Source: Chrysomallon squamiferum (taxonomy: Eukaryota > Mollusca > Gastropoda > Neomphalida > Peltospiridae). Taken from it: DNA of 20,723 bases. Shown piece by piece: positions 1 to 10,096 of the stretch. Position 1 is the stretch's first letter; every line of letters begins with the position of its first letter. The notes under the pieces were generated by a model, which worked only from the letters and a program-made list of their open reading frames with translations, was not told the DNA's origin and did no database searches. The position numbers and the translations under genes were made by a program. Location of the stretch: positions 8,704,318-8,725,040 of the forward strand of contig CM022668.1 of NCBI GenBank assembly GCA_012295275.1, in the 5' to 3' direction.

Positions 1-14
1 TATATATGTATATG

Positions 15-690
15 CAGTGGTACCTTGACTTACCTTGCCCCAGCTAACGAGTTTTCCGAGTTACGAGCAGTCGGTTGGTTGATTTTTTTTGCTTTGAGTA
101 GCGAGCGAAAATCCGAACAGCATCTCGCGTCTCACTTGTTTCCTTTACGTGGTTACCTCGCCGCGGAAACATCTCTGTTGTGTCGTGTTCGCGTTTTGTG
201 CAGTGTTTAGCCAATTTTTTTTTCTGACCATGGATCGTAAGAAAGTGAGTGCAAAGGACAGTGCTGAGAAGAAGAAGCGGATGATGTTCATTGAATGTTT
301 TAGCATGAAATCATAGAAAAACATGAGTGAGGTGTGCACGTAATCGACTTGGCTAGGCACACGAGCGTAGTACCATACTGAAGCAGGGGTTGGTATAGGC
401 TCTAACTCCAGTTGAAGGCGTTAAATAATTTGTCTGATCTTTACAAAACCAATTTATTTATTTACATTCTCTTTTATTTTGTTTTTTTATACAATATTTA
501 TCACTTATAAATACATTTTACTTATTTAAAAAAACGTTACAAACGTTTCAAATGGTGTGGTTTTGGGGGCTGGAACGGATTAATAGTATTTCAGTTAATT
601 TCAGTTGGAAAAATTTATTTGATATACGAGCAAATTGAGTTACGAGCTAAGACTCGGAACGAATTAAACTCATAAGTCAAGGTACCACTG
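15..690 (+). mobile_element. pogo/Tigger-like DNA transposon relic
   Basis: The first 18 bases (CAGTGGTACCTTGACTTA) recur exactly as an inverted copy ending at 690, so the ends are terminal inverted repeats. A TA follows the right end at 691-692, and TG (one change from TA) precedes the left end, which fits the TA target duplication of Tc1/mariner-pogo elements. Inside, an ATG at 230 opens a short lysine-rich reading frame (starts MDRKKVSAKD) that stops at 314-316. After a frame change, residues EIIEKHE and then VIDLAR follow, resembling the CENP-B-type helix-turn-helix start of Tigger/jerky transposases. The catalytic domain is missing, so this is a deleted, dead copy. The family name rests on recalled similarity of ends and N-terminus. 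Confidence 0.75.
230..316 (+). pseudogene. Truncated Tigger-like transposase N-terminus
   Basis: Twenty-eight codons from ATG, basic (KKV, EKKKR), ending in TAG. The reading frame of the helix-turn-helix region resumes about 300-360 in another frame with a further in-frame stop. It lies inside the inverted-repeat element at 15-690 and would have been its DNA-binding domain. No DDE catalytic residues follow before the right end. Non-functional. Confidence 0.6.
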
Positions 691-692
691 TA

Positions 693-1371
693 TTTATATA
701 AGTAAATATGGGTGTATGTATATATGTATCTATGTATGTTACGGACTATTAGACCTGGGACCTTCGGACTATATAGTTTTAGCTATATCAACCATCTTTT
801 AATAATAGTGAAAATACCAAATTCAGTTCTTCTTAAAATGTATTAGCTCAATACCTGAACACTCTAAATTACCAACACGTGTCCAAGCTCTTGTTCAGTT
901 TCAAGGTGTTAGGCTTTCCACCTGTCAAAACGGTGGATGATAGCCCGTGTAATTCATGAATGAACTGTCATAAAGACTAGCTCTTCTCGTAACTACAGAA
1001 GCTGTTGTTCTATGAAATATCCGTCATCTGAATCTATTTTTTTATTATATAAATAAGATTAAAACGAAAAAGAATGAAAGTAAGGAAATTGTCGTCCCTT
1101 GAAATAAAGATTGGCCAAAATGTCAGTTCACCTCATACAGGTAATGTACAAGCATTTTTTTGTGATGTGAGGTACAAAAAATATTTTTAAAATACAACAT
1201 AAATAATTCTCTTCTCTACTCAGTTTCTCTTTATAATTTTTGTCTATTTCTTATTTTATTTTTTAACATTTTTATAGAATTTTATGTTTCTCTTTTATCT
1301 TTCACTGTATATTTATATATATGTGACAATGAATATTTCTGCAATATACATTAATATCCAGAAGACGCAGT
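693..1371. other. Intergenic, no gene seen
   Basis: AT-rich DNA. I see no exon with supporting splice sites. The stretch 860-1040 is less simple than its surroundings and could be an old dispersed repeat, but I recognise no family. A TATA-rich stretch at about 1307-1322 lies just before the signal exon at 1372 and could be its promoter. Confidence 0.4.
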
Positions 1372-1435
1372 ATGAAGCTATCCATCGTCATTGTCATTGT
1401 AGGTAATTTAACTTTCGGAAATTCGAGAGCATCAT
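1372..1435 (+). CDS. Isolated signal-peptide exon
   Basis: The ATG at 1372 opens 21 codons, starting MKLSIVIVIVG: one lysine, a hydrophobic run, then polar residues with a small-residue end (SRAS). One base later comes a GTAAGT donor at 1436, so the exon ends in phase 1, the same phase as the signal exons of the cysteine-rich genes downstream. A TATA-like stretch lies about 55-65 bases upstream. No cysteine exon is visible between here and the next signal exon at 2310. It may be an alternative first exon that joins the cysteine exon at 2720, or the remnant of a gene that has lost its body. The signal-peptide reading is good; the gene assignment is inferred. Confidence 0.45.
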
Positions 1436-1532
1436 GTAAGTCTCATTAGCTTCATATAAGATGGAGCTAAACACAAACACATACATACTCACCTCATACA
1501 CATATTTTTACCTAATTATATCATATCTACTG

Positions 1533-1577
<45 letters not shown>

Positions 1578-2309
1578 CATACATAAATACATACACACGT
1601 ACCTACAAACATACAAAGATCATACATACATTTACACTTACATGCCATACGTACATATATACGCAACAACATGAAGGCGTTTTTTGCATCTACATTATGA
1701 TAGCATTATAACATTAAATATCCAGTGTCTGTATGATCAATTACCGTCACATAACATTGGCATCCACTGGCATCCATTTGATAGAAGACAAAATGTCCTG
1801 TTTTATGGGTTATGTAATGTATCATTTGTCAGAAGCGCAAACACACACACACATTACGATTCAGAGCACACCTACCCATTAGCCGTTTGATTATGATTCA
1901 TCTAATATTAGTTGAAAACACGCAGCGTAAAAACAAATATTCATTATAGAATTTTCTGTCATAATACACATATTTTATAATGTTAATAATAAAGTGTTCT
2001 GTTGCTGGAAACATCAAGGAAAGTTTGACAGGCAAGTTGTTTATTAGCCGAATGTCAACATCTTTCCAGAAACATTCGTCATATTTCCGTGTCAGTCTAA
2101 TAAAACAGAAGCAGATTTTAGTAAGCATACTAGTGTAGAAGTGACCACAGATTTATTCATTCACGTTTTAGCATTTTGATATATTTCAAAGATATATTTG
2201 TGATCTGTGGATAGATACTTTGTTATGCACAATCACAAAGATTTTTCCTTTACATATTACTGTCATCGTTTCTTGCAGTCAAAATAAATATAGCAGGAAA
2301 GGCAGCACG
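1436..2309. other. Non-coding stretch with TA/CA microsatellite
   Basis: A (TA)n(CA)n tract runs at about 1532-1600, followed by ACAT-rich simple sequence to about 1670. The reading frame at 1684-1890 has only two cysteines and no matching splice frame. The stretch 1900-2300 shows no convincing exon. A possible acceptor (TTTCTTGCAG) at 2269-2278 could begin the exon that carries the ATG at 2310, which would mean an untranslated first exon further upstream. Confidence 0.4.
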
Positions 2310-2399
2310 ATGTTGTTTATCGTCATTGCCGTTGTCTTAGCACGATGCGCCACAAACACGCTTCTGCGTAAGTTCCATCATTTTATACTCGCTCTATTT

Positions 2400-2430
<31 letters not shown>

Positions 2431-3018
2431 TTATTATTATTATCATCATTATCATCATGATTATTATTACCATCATAATTATAAATATTAGTAGTAGTAC
2501 TAGAATTACTATTATATTATAATTACTATTACTATTATTATTATTATCATCATCATCATCATCATCATCATTATTCATTGTTTATTTATTTATTTATCTG
2601 TTTGTTTGTTTATTTATGTACTTATTTACATATTTGCTTATTTACTTTTTTTTATTTATTTGTTTTCTTATTTATTTATTTATTTATTTATTCATTTATT
2701 TATTCATTCATTCATTCAGACTGCACCTATGCGCCTCCGCCAGCGACGTGCAAGTACGTTTTCCACGTGTGTGATGCTGTGGGAAGAGTAATGTCTCATT
2801 ACTTCTGCTTCAACAGAAGACCCTGCTGTCATCGTAAGTCAACATTTCATCATGTTCAACCTAGGAATGTTTTAAACATTTTTACTCATACTACTGCAAC
2901 CACTACTAACATTATTTTTATTTCTGTGCCCACTTCTTGTATTATCGTATATTGATTTCATTCATAGAAATGTGACTTGTGTTTGTATGCATGAAATATT
3001 TGTACTTTTATTAATAAA

Positions 3019-3059
<41 letters not shown>

Positions 3060-4064
3060 TTATTATTATTAGTGTTAGGCTGGTATTACTACTATTACTA
3101 CTATTATTACTACTACCATTACTAACATTACAACAACTACTACTATTTACTACCACTGCTACTGCAATCACCACCACCATTACTACTACAATTACTACTA
3201 TCACTACCACTGCAACCATTACTATTAGAACTACAACTACTGATACTACAGCTACTACTGTGAGTACTGCTAGTGTAAGTAAAGGTATTATTACTATGAC
3301 TACTTATCATTACAAACTAATTGCACTAATACCACTGGTCCTCCGTCTACTCTGAGTATTCCCATTGACAAAAGGTTTAATTAAATTATTATTACTCCAT
3401 TCTCCTGAAACCACCCTTCAGTGCAGAAACAGTTGTCGTTGTGTTACGCCCATCATTAAACATTACAATTTAAGTGTACTTATGGTAAGAATGGTTATCT
3501 GCCACCTTCGATGATTTGATTGACAGCTATTATATAAAGTTATTTATTAGTATTACCTTGTTTGGTTAATCTACTATTACGACAACAACTACTAGTATAA
3601 CACAGCTATCACTAATATTACTGCTTCTTGAGCAACCAATACTCCTACTGCTATTATTATAACCGTATACTGTTTCTACAGCACTATGGCTACATCAACT
3701 ATTAATACTACTGAGGCTATAACAACTAGCACTGCTAGCACTCCTACTGCTACTACTACTACTATTATACTACTGCTATTACCAGTAATATTGTTATTAT
3801 TAGTTACTATCACTACTATCATTACTAAAAATAAAAGCGGTACCACATAAACTAATACTATTACCATTATCGTTGCCTCCACTACTACTATACCTGTTAG
3901 TAATAAGAATACTATTACAATTACTTACTACTTCTACTACTACCACTACTATACTGCTACTGCTGCTGCTGTTGCTACTACTGTTGCTGCAACAATGATA
4001 ATAATATATTTCATATTGTTTTTTTTTTTCAGTTGGTGATGATTTAGATTGGAAATATACTTGA
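2310..4064 (+). CDS. Secreted six-cysteine peptide, defensin-like spacing (gene 1)
   Basis: Three exons give about 67 residues. Exon 1 (2310-2367) is a signal peptide starting MLFIVIAVVLA, with donor GTAAGT. Exon 2 (2720-2833, 114 nt) follows a TTCATTCAG acceptor and ends at GTAAGT; it holds the module C-x8-C-x6-C-x11-C-x5-CC, with a proline run (APPPA) between the first two cysteines and YF before the fourth. Exon 3 (4033-4064) follows a T-rich acceptor and adds ten residues with an acidic start (LGDD) before TGA. Both introns are phase 1, so the frame joins cleanly. Exon 2 closely matches exon 2 at 6555-6668. Secretion and three disulphides are inferred. The Cys order recalls beta-defensins, though the x6 gap is one longer than their usual range. 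An upstream in-frame ATG is absent. The introns are largely microsatellite. Confidence 0.62.
2395..2717. repeat. Microsatellites in intron 1 of gene 1
   Basis: A (CTT)n tract from about 2399 passes into (ATT)n, then mixed ATT/ATC to about 2575, then (TTTA)n and TTCA units up to the splice acceptor at 2719. The reading frames over it are low-complexity translations, not genes. The pyrimidine-rich TTTA/TTCA run may act as the polypyrimidine tract of exon 2. Confidence 0.9.
2984..3075 (+). repeat. 39-bp shared sequence with CTT/ATT tail, copy 1
   Basis: The sequence from 2984 to 3022 starts TGTATGCATGAAATATTTGT and ends in AATAAAACTT; it recurs at 9171-9209 with a single difference. Here it is followed by (CTT)n(ATT)n; at the other site by (ATT)n. 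A fixed unique end followed by a microsatellite tail is typical of the 3' end of non-LTR retrotransposons or SINEs. The family is unknown. It lies in intron 2 of gene 1. Confidence 0.6.
3085..4010. repeat. Degenerate ACT/ATT trinucleotide tracts in intron 2 of gene 1
   Basis: Two broad tracts, about 3085-3345 and 3573-4010, consist of interrupted ACT, ATT and GCT units, separated by ordinary AT-rich sequence. Reading frames here translate into serine, threonine or valine runs and carry no domain. Confidence 0.85.
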
Positions 4065-4167
4065 TATGTATTCTTCAACAAGTTATACTTATAAAACAAT
4101 ATTCAAAAGTACTCAGATGTTCTCCTCTTTTCATTCCATTTTAGTTAGTATTTTTATTATTATATGA

Positions 4168-4225
<58 letters not shown>

Positions 4226-6104
4226 TACACTTTGATTTTTGAGGGAAAAGTTTATTATTTGTTTACTTGTTTATTTATTTGTTTATTTATTTTATATTAA
4301 TTTATGAGAGAGAGGGATAGATAGATAGCTAGATAGAGAGAGAGAGAGAGATTTCATCAAACTGAACTACAAATGTTGTAAATTACTAACAGAATAACCA
4401 AATTTTTTTAATTTTTGACATTTGTGAACTCTTCAAAACGTAATTTTTAAGCACAGCGTCTCCTGATCAATCCAAATAACATATGTACACAAGAAAAGTC
4501 ATGGATATTGGATACATTTACCAAATAAAAAAGGTAAATAATGCTGCACAGTATTTCAGAATTAAGTAGATATTTATGTAAATATCTTGAAAATGATTGA
4601 AGGTATGCGTTACCTTAGATTCGTGCATGCGCAGACAGATACCATAACCGTCATTCATTTCATTACAATTACAATATCAGCATTGCCATACTGATGCTAG
4701 TTAATGTAATTGCGGACTTACATTTTTGTAGCTCTGAATTTTGAGGTGTCGCTAGGGAGGAACTATTGTTTTCTTCTTCAGTGGGCTTCTTGCAAGCCAG
4801 ATCACTATATATATATATATACACACGCACACAAATATGTTTTTAATGTATCCAGGACATCTCGGATTAGGCGCTCTGATTATAAGATTCATTAATTTCA
4901 TAATAGGTCCACCCCTGACTTAACGTAGCCAACAACAATCACGATAGCTTGGGTTACTTTAGAATAAATAAATAAATAAATCATGAATAAAGAAGAAGAA
5001 GAAGAAGAAGAAGAAGAAGAAGAAATATGTTCATAAATATCGTAACAGAAACAGAGCCAGTATAAAATTAACTGAAATAAATTACCTATTACTTTTCTAT
5101 TATGTTTCTCCAGCAGTGACACGTTCCAGGTAACGTACTGATCAGTGTGTTAAATACCAGTAGCGACGCCGTCCTTCCTTCCACAGGGTAAAAGTCTAGT
5201 CTCGGTCAAACGTCCTCCACGAGCATATCAAAGAGTCAGTGATAATCGGTTCTTGGTGCTTCCTTCTTACAACAGGAATAAGCTGAATAACTGTTACGTT
5301 CTTAGAACATTTAATAGTTTTCGTCTTAGTTTTAGTAAAATTAGTACTTGAGTTCTTCTGCTTACTTATATAGACATCACATACAGACAGACACACACAT
5401 ACATATTATATACATATATACATATATACACACATATATCTACATATACATACAGCCGGGTATATATATATAGATATAAAAACATACAGAGGTACATACA
5501 AAAACCACACACAGTCATTGTGTCTGCCGTTTTACTGCGAAATGAACGTGGCTGCTGTTGACAGACACACGTCTACAGTCTCTAGAGATTACTGACAGAA
5601 TGCTGACACATTGGAAAAAGTACCTTTCTTTTCAATATCATATTGAAAAACGCAAAAAAGAAAACCACACCAAAAAACCAACATAAAACACAACCCCCCC
5701 AAAAAAAAATCCCCCAAAAACAACAACAGTCGACTTATAATATTTTAATATCTATAAATAATTTAAATAAATTATAGATACTTTTTATTATTTCTAAATA
5801 ACTTATATATCTATTCAAATTTGTAATGAATAAATTACCAATACAATTTTTGTGAATAATTACAAAATGTAAATATTATTTAACATTATTACGATATCAC
5901 ACAAGTTATATCAAGTTATTAACTGAATGTATGTCTGTGTGTATGTGTTTATGTACATACATACATATATACAGACAGACAGACATATACATATGCTTAT
6001 ACGTGTTATTAGGTGACAAAATCTGCATGTTTGTAGGTATCTACATACGTAAGTATTTATATGCAAATTCTATTTTTTCTATGCTTGCAAACGTGGCATC
6101 CTAC
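4065..6104. other. Intergenic stretch, repeats only
   Basis: Contains (ATT)n at 4168-4222, GATA/GA repeats at about 4300-4350, TA/CA at 4806-4835, (GAA)n at about 4989-5023, TA/CA/ACAT at 5380-5500, an A/C-rich run at 5650-5730, and GACA/TATA units at about 5930-5995. The frame from about 4710 reads into a TA/CA microsatellite, and the frame at 5196-5396 (minus) has no splice or signal support. I see no gene. Confidence 0.5.
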
Positions 6105-6110
6105 ATGTGT

Positions 6111-6119
6111 TATATAAAT
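6111..6119 (+). promoter_or_regulatory. TATA box of gene 2
   Basis: TATATAAAT lies 67 bases before the ATG at 6186. The same element, as TATATAAGT, is kept at the matching place in the right arm, near the outermost recognisable part of the duplication, so the promoter was duplicated with the gene. Confidence 0.5.
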
Positions 6120-6185
6120 ACATCTGATTTCCAGTCGTTTCACTGAATAGTTTGAAAATTCATCTGGGAACCCGACCAGACCAGT

Positions 6186-6968
6186 ATGAAGGCGTGTATT
6201 GTACTTGTCAGTGTTCCTCTTGTGTTGTGCATGTCCACACTCGGTGACTGGATTAAATGTAATTTGTCTACATGATTTTTGTTTATGTGCCAATATGTGT
6301 ATGTTTGTGTTTGTTTAATTGTATAAATCCTACCGATACATTACGGATTAACCTAAATGAATTATGTTCATTAATATAGAATGTGAACAGGTAGGGAGGC
6401 AGGTAGGCAGATGGATAGATCGAAAAAGAGAGAAATTTAAAGAGATAGCTAGCTAAAAGCAGAGTGTTGATTAATGTCTAAACATAAATATATCGTGTAT
6501 TTGTTCATTTCATTTCGTGCTTGTTTTGCTTTATCGTGATATTTATTATTTCAGACTGTCCTTATGCACCTCCACCATCAGCCTGCACGTTTGACGTCGT
6601 GTCTTGTGAAAAACATGGAAAAACAAGTAATGATTACTTCTGCCTAAATGGAAAACATTGCTGTTTGCGTAAGTTGTAATTCCTTAATATGACATGAAAA
6701 TTAAAGGAAATCTTAAAAAAAATAAAAAATAAAAAAAATAAAAGAGGAAGTAATATAAATTAATCATCAGTTTCATGTTCTAGTACACCTTCTACTACCC
6801 ATATTTCTACTGCTAAAACTGCGAATGCGTAGACAATTCCTACTGCTACTTTCTGAAACATAATTACTTCTAATTTTGCAATCGTAACCAAAACATTAAC
6901 AACAATAACAATAATAATAATAATATCTGATATATTTCATTTCAGTTGACGATAACGAAAAACCATAA
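6186..6968 (+). CDS. Secreted six-cysteine peptide, defensin-like spacing (gene 2)
   Basis: Three exons give about 69 residues. Exon 1 (6186-6258, 73 nt) starts MKACIVLVSVPLVLC, a clear signal peptide, with donor GTAATT. Exon 2 (6555-6668, 114 nt) follows ATTATTTCAG and ends at GTAAGT; its module is C-x8-C-x6-C-x11-C-x5-CC with CPYAPPPSAC at its start, YFC at the fourth cysteine and HCC at the end. Exon 3 (6946-6968) follows TCATTTCAG and encodes a short acidic tail (LDDNEKP, TAA). Introns are phase 1 and 1 and the frame is open throughout. A TATA box (6111) and an AATAAA (7010-7015) bracket it. It is convergent with the minus-strand gene ending near 7374-8018. Net charge of the module looks near neutral, which weakens a purely antimicrobial reading. 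Confidence 0.7.
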
Positions 6969-7009
6969 CGTAAATTTAGTTTCTTCAGTCTTCATAAAAC
7001 AGTTAACAA

Positions 7010-7015
7010 AATAAA
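7010..7015 (+). terminator. Poly(A) signal of gene 2
   Basis: AATAAA lies 42 bases after the TAA of gene 2. It is kept in inverted form at 16389-16394 downstream of the broken right-arm copy, which supports it as the ancestral 3' end signal. Confidence 0.5.
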
Positions 7016-7373
7016 CTTCAACACTTCTGTTGTTATTTTCTTTATCTTTTTATTACATATCTTCATTCACCGTTTCAGAATATGTTTTGTTTGTTTGATT
7101 ATGTCAATTTCTAATGTTCACATACATAATATCCGTGTATAGATGCATACTTATATGTCTATATACAATTACACTGGGTAACACTTTACAGTTTAAGAAT
7201 AGAAAGAAGAAGCAGATTTTGTCACTGTAATTAACAGAGGATAAATAAACCATATTAAATGTGAATGGTACAAATTAATGTCAATAAAACAATGCGTTTA
7301 CAAAATAATTTTACTTAGATTTGCAGATTTTATATTTTAAAACGGCGTATTATGTCATCGTTTTCTCTCTTGA

Positions 7374-7384
7374 TCACAGATGAA
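7374..7384 (-). pseudogene. Bypassed last exon of gene L
   Basis: After a pyrimidine-rich acceptor ending TTTCAG (minus strand), the bases TTCATCTGTGA are identical to the right-arm last exon at 16041-16051. In phase 1 this adds two or three residues (ending HL) and a TGA. It is probably unused here because the preceding donor near 8020-8026 is destroyed. Confidence 0.5.
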
Positions 7385-8017
7385 CTGAAACGAGAGGAAA
7401 ATAAGAAACTGAATTTAAAATATAATAAACTATTACACAAAAACAAAACAAAAAAAAACCGAAAGAAAAAAAAACGACCAATATATAATTAAAATGATGA
7501 TAAAAAAATATGAAGACAAAAGTGAAATAATTGTTATTGTTAGCAGCAGCATTAGTAGTCTTTAGAAGTGTTAGTAGTAGTAGTTGTATCAACGTTATCA
7601 GTAACAGCATCATTACTAACAGCATGTAACTAGGTTATACTGGTAGCATTAGGCTGTGTCATATAAATTTTATAACTTTAAACAGACAACAGTCACTTTT
7701 ATTATAGCCCTCCGTAAAATAAATATTCACTGATGAGGTAAATTTATGATGAAATTGCTTCTATATGATTACAGTATTAATTCAGTATAATAGTATTTAT
7801 CATCACATGCCTAATTTCTTGAAATGAAGAAATTGTGTATCACGATGACATTAGTTATCAAATGGTAATTTCATTACATGATTTATGGTAGAGATTTCTT
7901 ACCATGCAAAGGCATTGCATTATTTATAACATGACAATATTATTATTTATCAGGTACTCACATAATTTATAATGTTATGATGTCGTTATCCTGTGATGAC
8001 ATTATTTAACAGTATTA

Positions 8018-8205
8018 TTACTTAAATATACAACAAGCATTGAAGTTATAACATGCATAGCCCGTATTCACGTATCCGCCAAGAAATACACATCTAGAGG
8101 ATGTGTATTTGCAGTTCGAAAGTCCGAAATTATACTGACAATCTACAATGATAAGTACTTGGTTAAAGTGTACCTTTGGTAACATTAATAAATAATCTAA
8201 ACATA

Positions 8206-8238
<33 letters not shown>

Positions 8239-9211
8239 GTTATTATTATTAGTGTTTTTGTTGTTGGTGGTGTTATTATCCAGTCTCAGTTAATAACGAA
8301 GTATTGTATTAAACCAGGCATGGGCAACCTTTTTCGAGAAGCGAATACTAATTAGGATGATTCTGTACGTAGAGTTTATCTTAAGAAATGTTTTATTTTC
8401 ATTTACTTCAGGAACTGTTATAATAAAAATAAAATTACATGTGTTTTTGTATGTTAGTAGATACAAAGTAGACTCATGTTATAATATTTGAATTAACGTT
8501 ATTTTCCTTGTGAAATTAGACAGCCACTCAGAAAGCCGCGCGGGCCGCAGTTTGCCCATGACTGATTTAAACACAACTATATATTGCCATGACGTCATCA
8601 CTTTATGAGGCTGACCGTGATTCTCTAAATAATCTTCTAGTCATAAAGAAGTAATATAGCAGTCAATTCGTAAGGTCGCAAAGACGTCATGATTACAGCT
8701 GTTAATGTTAATGAAATTGCAGGCTTCAAATACTTTTTTTGTTGTTGCTGTACTATTTTATTACTATACTGTGTTATAGCAGTAGAATGATCGCTAAAAC
8801 CAGTAATATAATAACTTAGAAGTACAACGAATTTCATTAGATATTTTAATCATATATAAAACTGGTTTGATTTTGAAATAACAAGAAGTGGTTTTCTCAA
8901 TTAATTAATATGCAAACCAACAAACAGTGAAATAATATTTTATTTTTTACCTTTTATTTTTTGTCCGAATTATATGAATACTGGATTATATATTTTTTAA
9001 AGTTTACTTATTTCTCAGTACTTTGTGATGTTAAAACTAATAACATTAGCATATTTCACTGAGAAACGTTCATTTCACAATAATTAATAATTTTAAGAAG
9101 AGTAAATCAATAACGTATACAGAATTAACTCTTTTACAAGACGGGTATTGCTTAAAAATTGGTCCAAAAGTGTATGCATGAAATATTTGTACTTTTATGA
9201 ATAAAACTTTA

Positions 9212-9253
<42 letters not shown>

Positions 9254-9391
9254 AAAGCTTACGTGGTTTTTTTGCGACTGAAATGAGAAATAAAATAACA
9301 AACGCTAAAACAATAAAAAAATATATATATTTTAAACAATGCAGCTCCTAATAAAACTCCTGCTACTAATACTAAGCATACTGTTACAGCT

Positions 9392-9428
<37 letters not shown>

Positions 9429-9953
9429 CTACTACCACTACTATAACTACTTCTACTATTACTACTACTACTACAGCTACTAGCACTACCACCACCACTA
9501 TACAATATTTGTTGCAACTGCTTAATCAGACAAACATTGTTACAAAACAATATGAACAAATTAAAAAACAGGACATGGAGGCAATAACGACATGAACAAA
9601 AACTCGTTTTATGACTATGATTATCACTACTAGTGGATACAAACTTCCAACAATGTTATGGCGACTACTTTTTAGTACCTCTACTACTACTACTTCTACT
9701 ACTACTACTACTACTACTATTATTATTCTACTACTATTTCTACTACTACTATTATTTCAACTACACTTACATTAGTGCTATTACATAGCATACTACACTA
9801 ATATTACTAATGCTGTTCAGTCTACTAGTGCTACTCTTTATTACGACATAAAAAAAGCCTTTGAAAATAGAGGTACGGGTCGGGTAACTTACATGTGATG
9901 ACAGCATTTGCTGCAGTAAGACACAATGCAGCAAAGATGACAAATAGTCTCAT
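8018..9953 (-). CDS. Secreted six-cysteine peptide, defensin-like spacing (gene L)
   Basis: On the minus strand. Exon 1 (9953-9893) starts MRLFVIFAALCLTAANA, a textbook signal peptide with a likely cleavage after ANA, and ends in phase 1 at GTAAGT. Exon 2 begins at 8142 after CATTGTAG and holds C-x8-C-x6-C-x12-C-x5-CC. The right-arm copy has a GTAAGT donor right after this module; here that GT is TT, so the frame reads on through three residues (IFK) to a TAA at 8020-8018, giving about 61 residues in two exons. The ancestral last exon is still visible at 7384-7374 but looks bypassed. A TATAAAG lies about 55-60 bases upstream of the ATG. Only a short cysteine-free tail is lost, so the peptide could still fold. 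Confidence 0.65.
8205..8250. repeat. (ATT)n microsatellite
   Basis: Near-pure ATT units inside the long intron of gene L, at the position where the right arm has the (ACA)n tract at 14851-14930. The two arms therefore carry different microsatellites at about the same place. Confidence 0.85.
8315..8564 (+). mobile_element. hAT-type MITE inserted in the left arm
   Basis: The left end CAGGCATGGGCAACCTTTTT and the right end GCAGTTTGCCCATGACTG form imperfect terminal inverted repeats of the CAGG-TGGGCAAAC type common in non-autonomous hAT elements. Eight bases on each side, TATTAAAC (8307-8314) and ATTTAAAC (8565-8572), match at 6 of 8, as an aged hAT 8-bp target duplication. The 250-bp interior has no transposase frame; a GC-rich patch (GCCGCGCGGGCCGC) sits before the right end. 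The right arm lacks the element, so it inserted after the arms separated. Confidence 0.82.
9171..9251 (+). repeat. 39-bp shared sequence with ATT tail, copy 2
   Basis: The same 39 bases as at 2984-3022, with one difference, followed by (ATT)n to about 9251. The matching part of the right arm (near 14205-14275) lacks it and instead has a short tandem duplication of the sequence TTGAATATTAACCATAAATT. This is consistent with insertion of a short retroelement 3' end into the left arm only. Confidence 0.6.
9360..9760. repeat. AAT and ACT microsatellites in the intron of gene L
   Basis: (AAT)n at about 9394-9426, ACT-rich units to 9500, and a second ACT tract at about 9675-9760. The right arm has the same kinds of repeat at 13450-13890 and a much longer AAT tract at 13971-14062. 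Confidence 0.85.
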
Positions 9954-10006
9954 GTTGTTTCTGTGTTGAGATGACTCTAGCGTTGTCAGTCTGACTTGTT
10001 TAACTG

Positions 10007-10014
10007 CTTTATAT
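10007..10014 (-). promoter_or_regulatory. TATA box of gene L
   Basis: ATATAAAG on the minus strand, 54-61 bases before the ATG at 9953. The surrounding stretch is strongly matched in the right arm (13200-13260), including the TATAAAG at 13228-13234, so this proximal promoter is conserved even though the right-arm coding exon is broken. Confidence 0.5.
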
Positions 10015-10039
10015 TACCTCAGAATGACACGTATGTATC

Positions 10040-10055
10040 AAAATATATGTATATA

Positions 10056-10095
<40 letters not shown>

Positions 10096-10096
10096 A
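10040..10096. repeat. TG/TA dinucleotide microsatellite
   Basis: (TG)n followed by (TA)n just upstream of the gene L promoter. At this place the right arm has only a short TACATACATATATTTTGATACATA stretch split across several units, so the dinucleotide tract expanded in the left arm. Confidence 0.85.

Noticed and set aside
1684-1890. Possible extra cysteine exon belonging to the signal exon at 1372
   Set aside because: Only two cysteines, no final CC pair, and the phase 1 join from 1435 to the acceptor near 1722 meets a stop after three codons. It could be a very old decayed copy, but nothing shows this.
2578-2955. Frame of 125 codons starting in the TTTA repeat
   Set aside because: Its middle part is the true cysteine exon of gene 1 (2720-2833), but the start is microsatellite and the end is intron; the spliced model explains it better.
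5196-5396. Minus-strand frame with a few cysteines (66 codons)
   Set aside because: Cysteines are few and do not match the family spacing, there is no signal peptide, and no splice sites are in the right phase.
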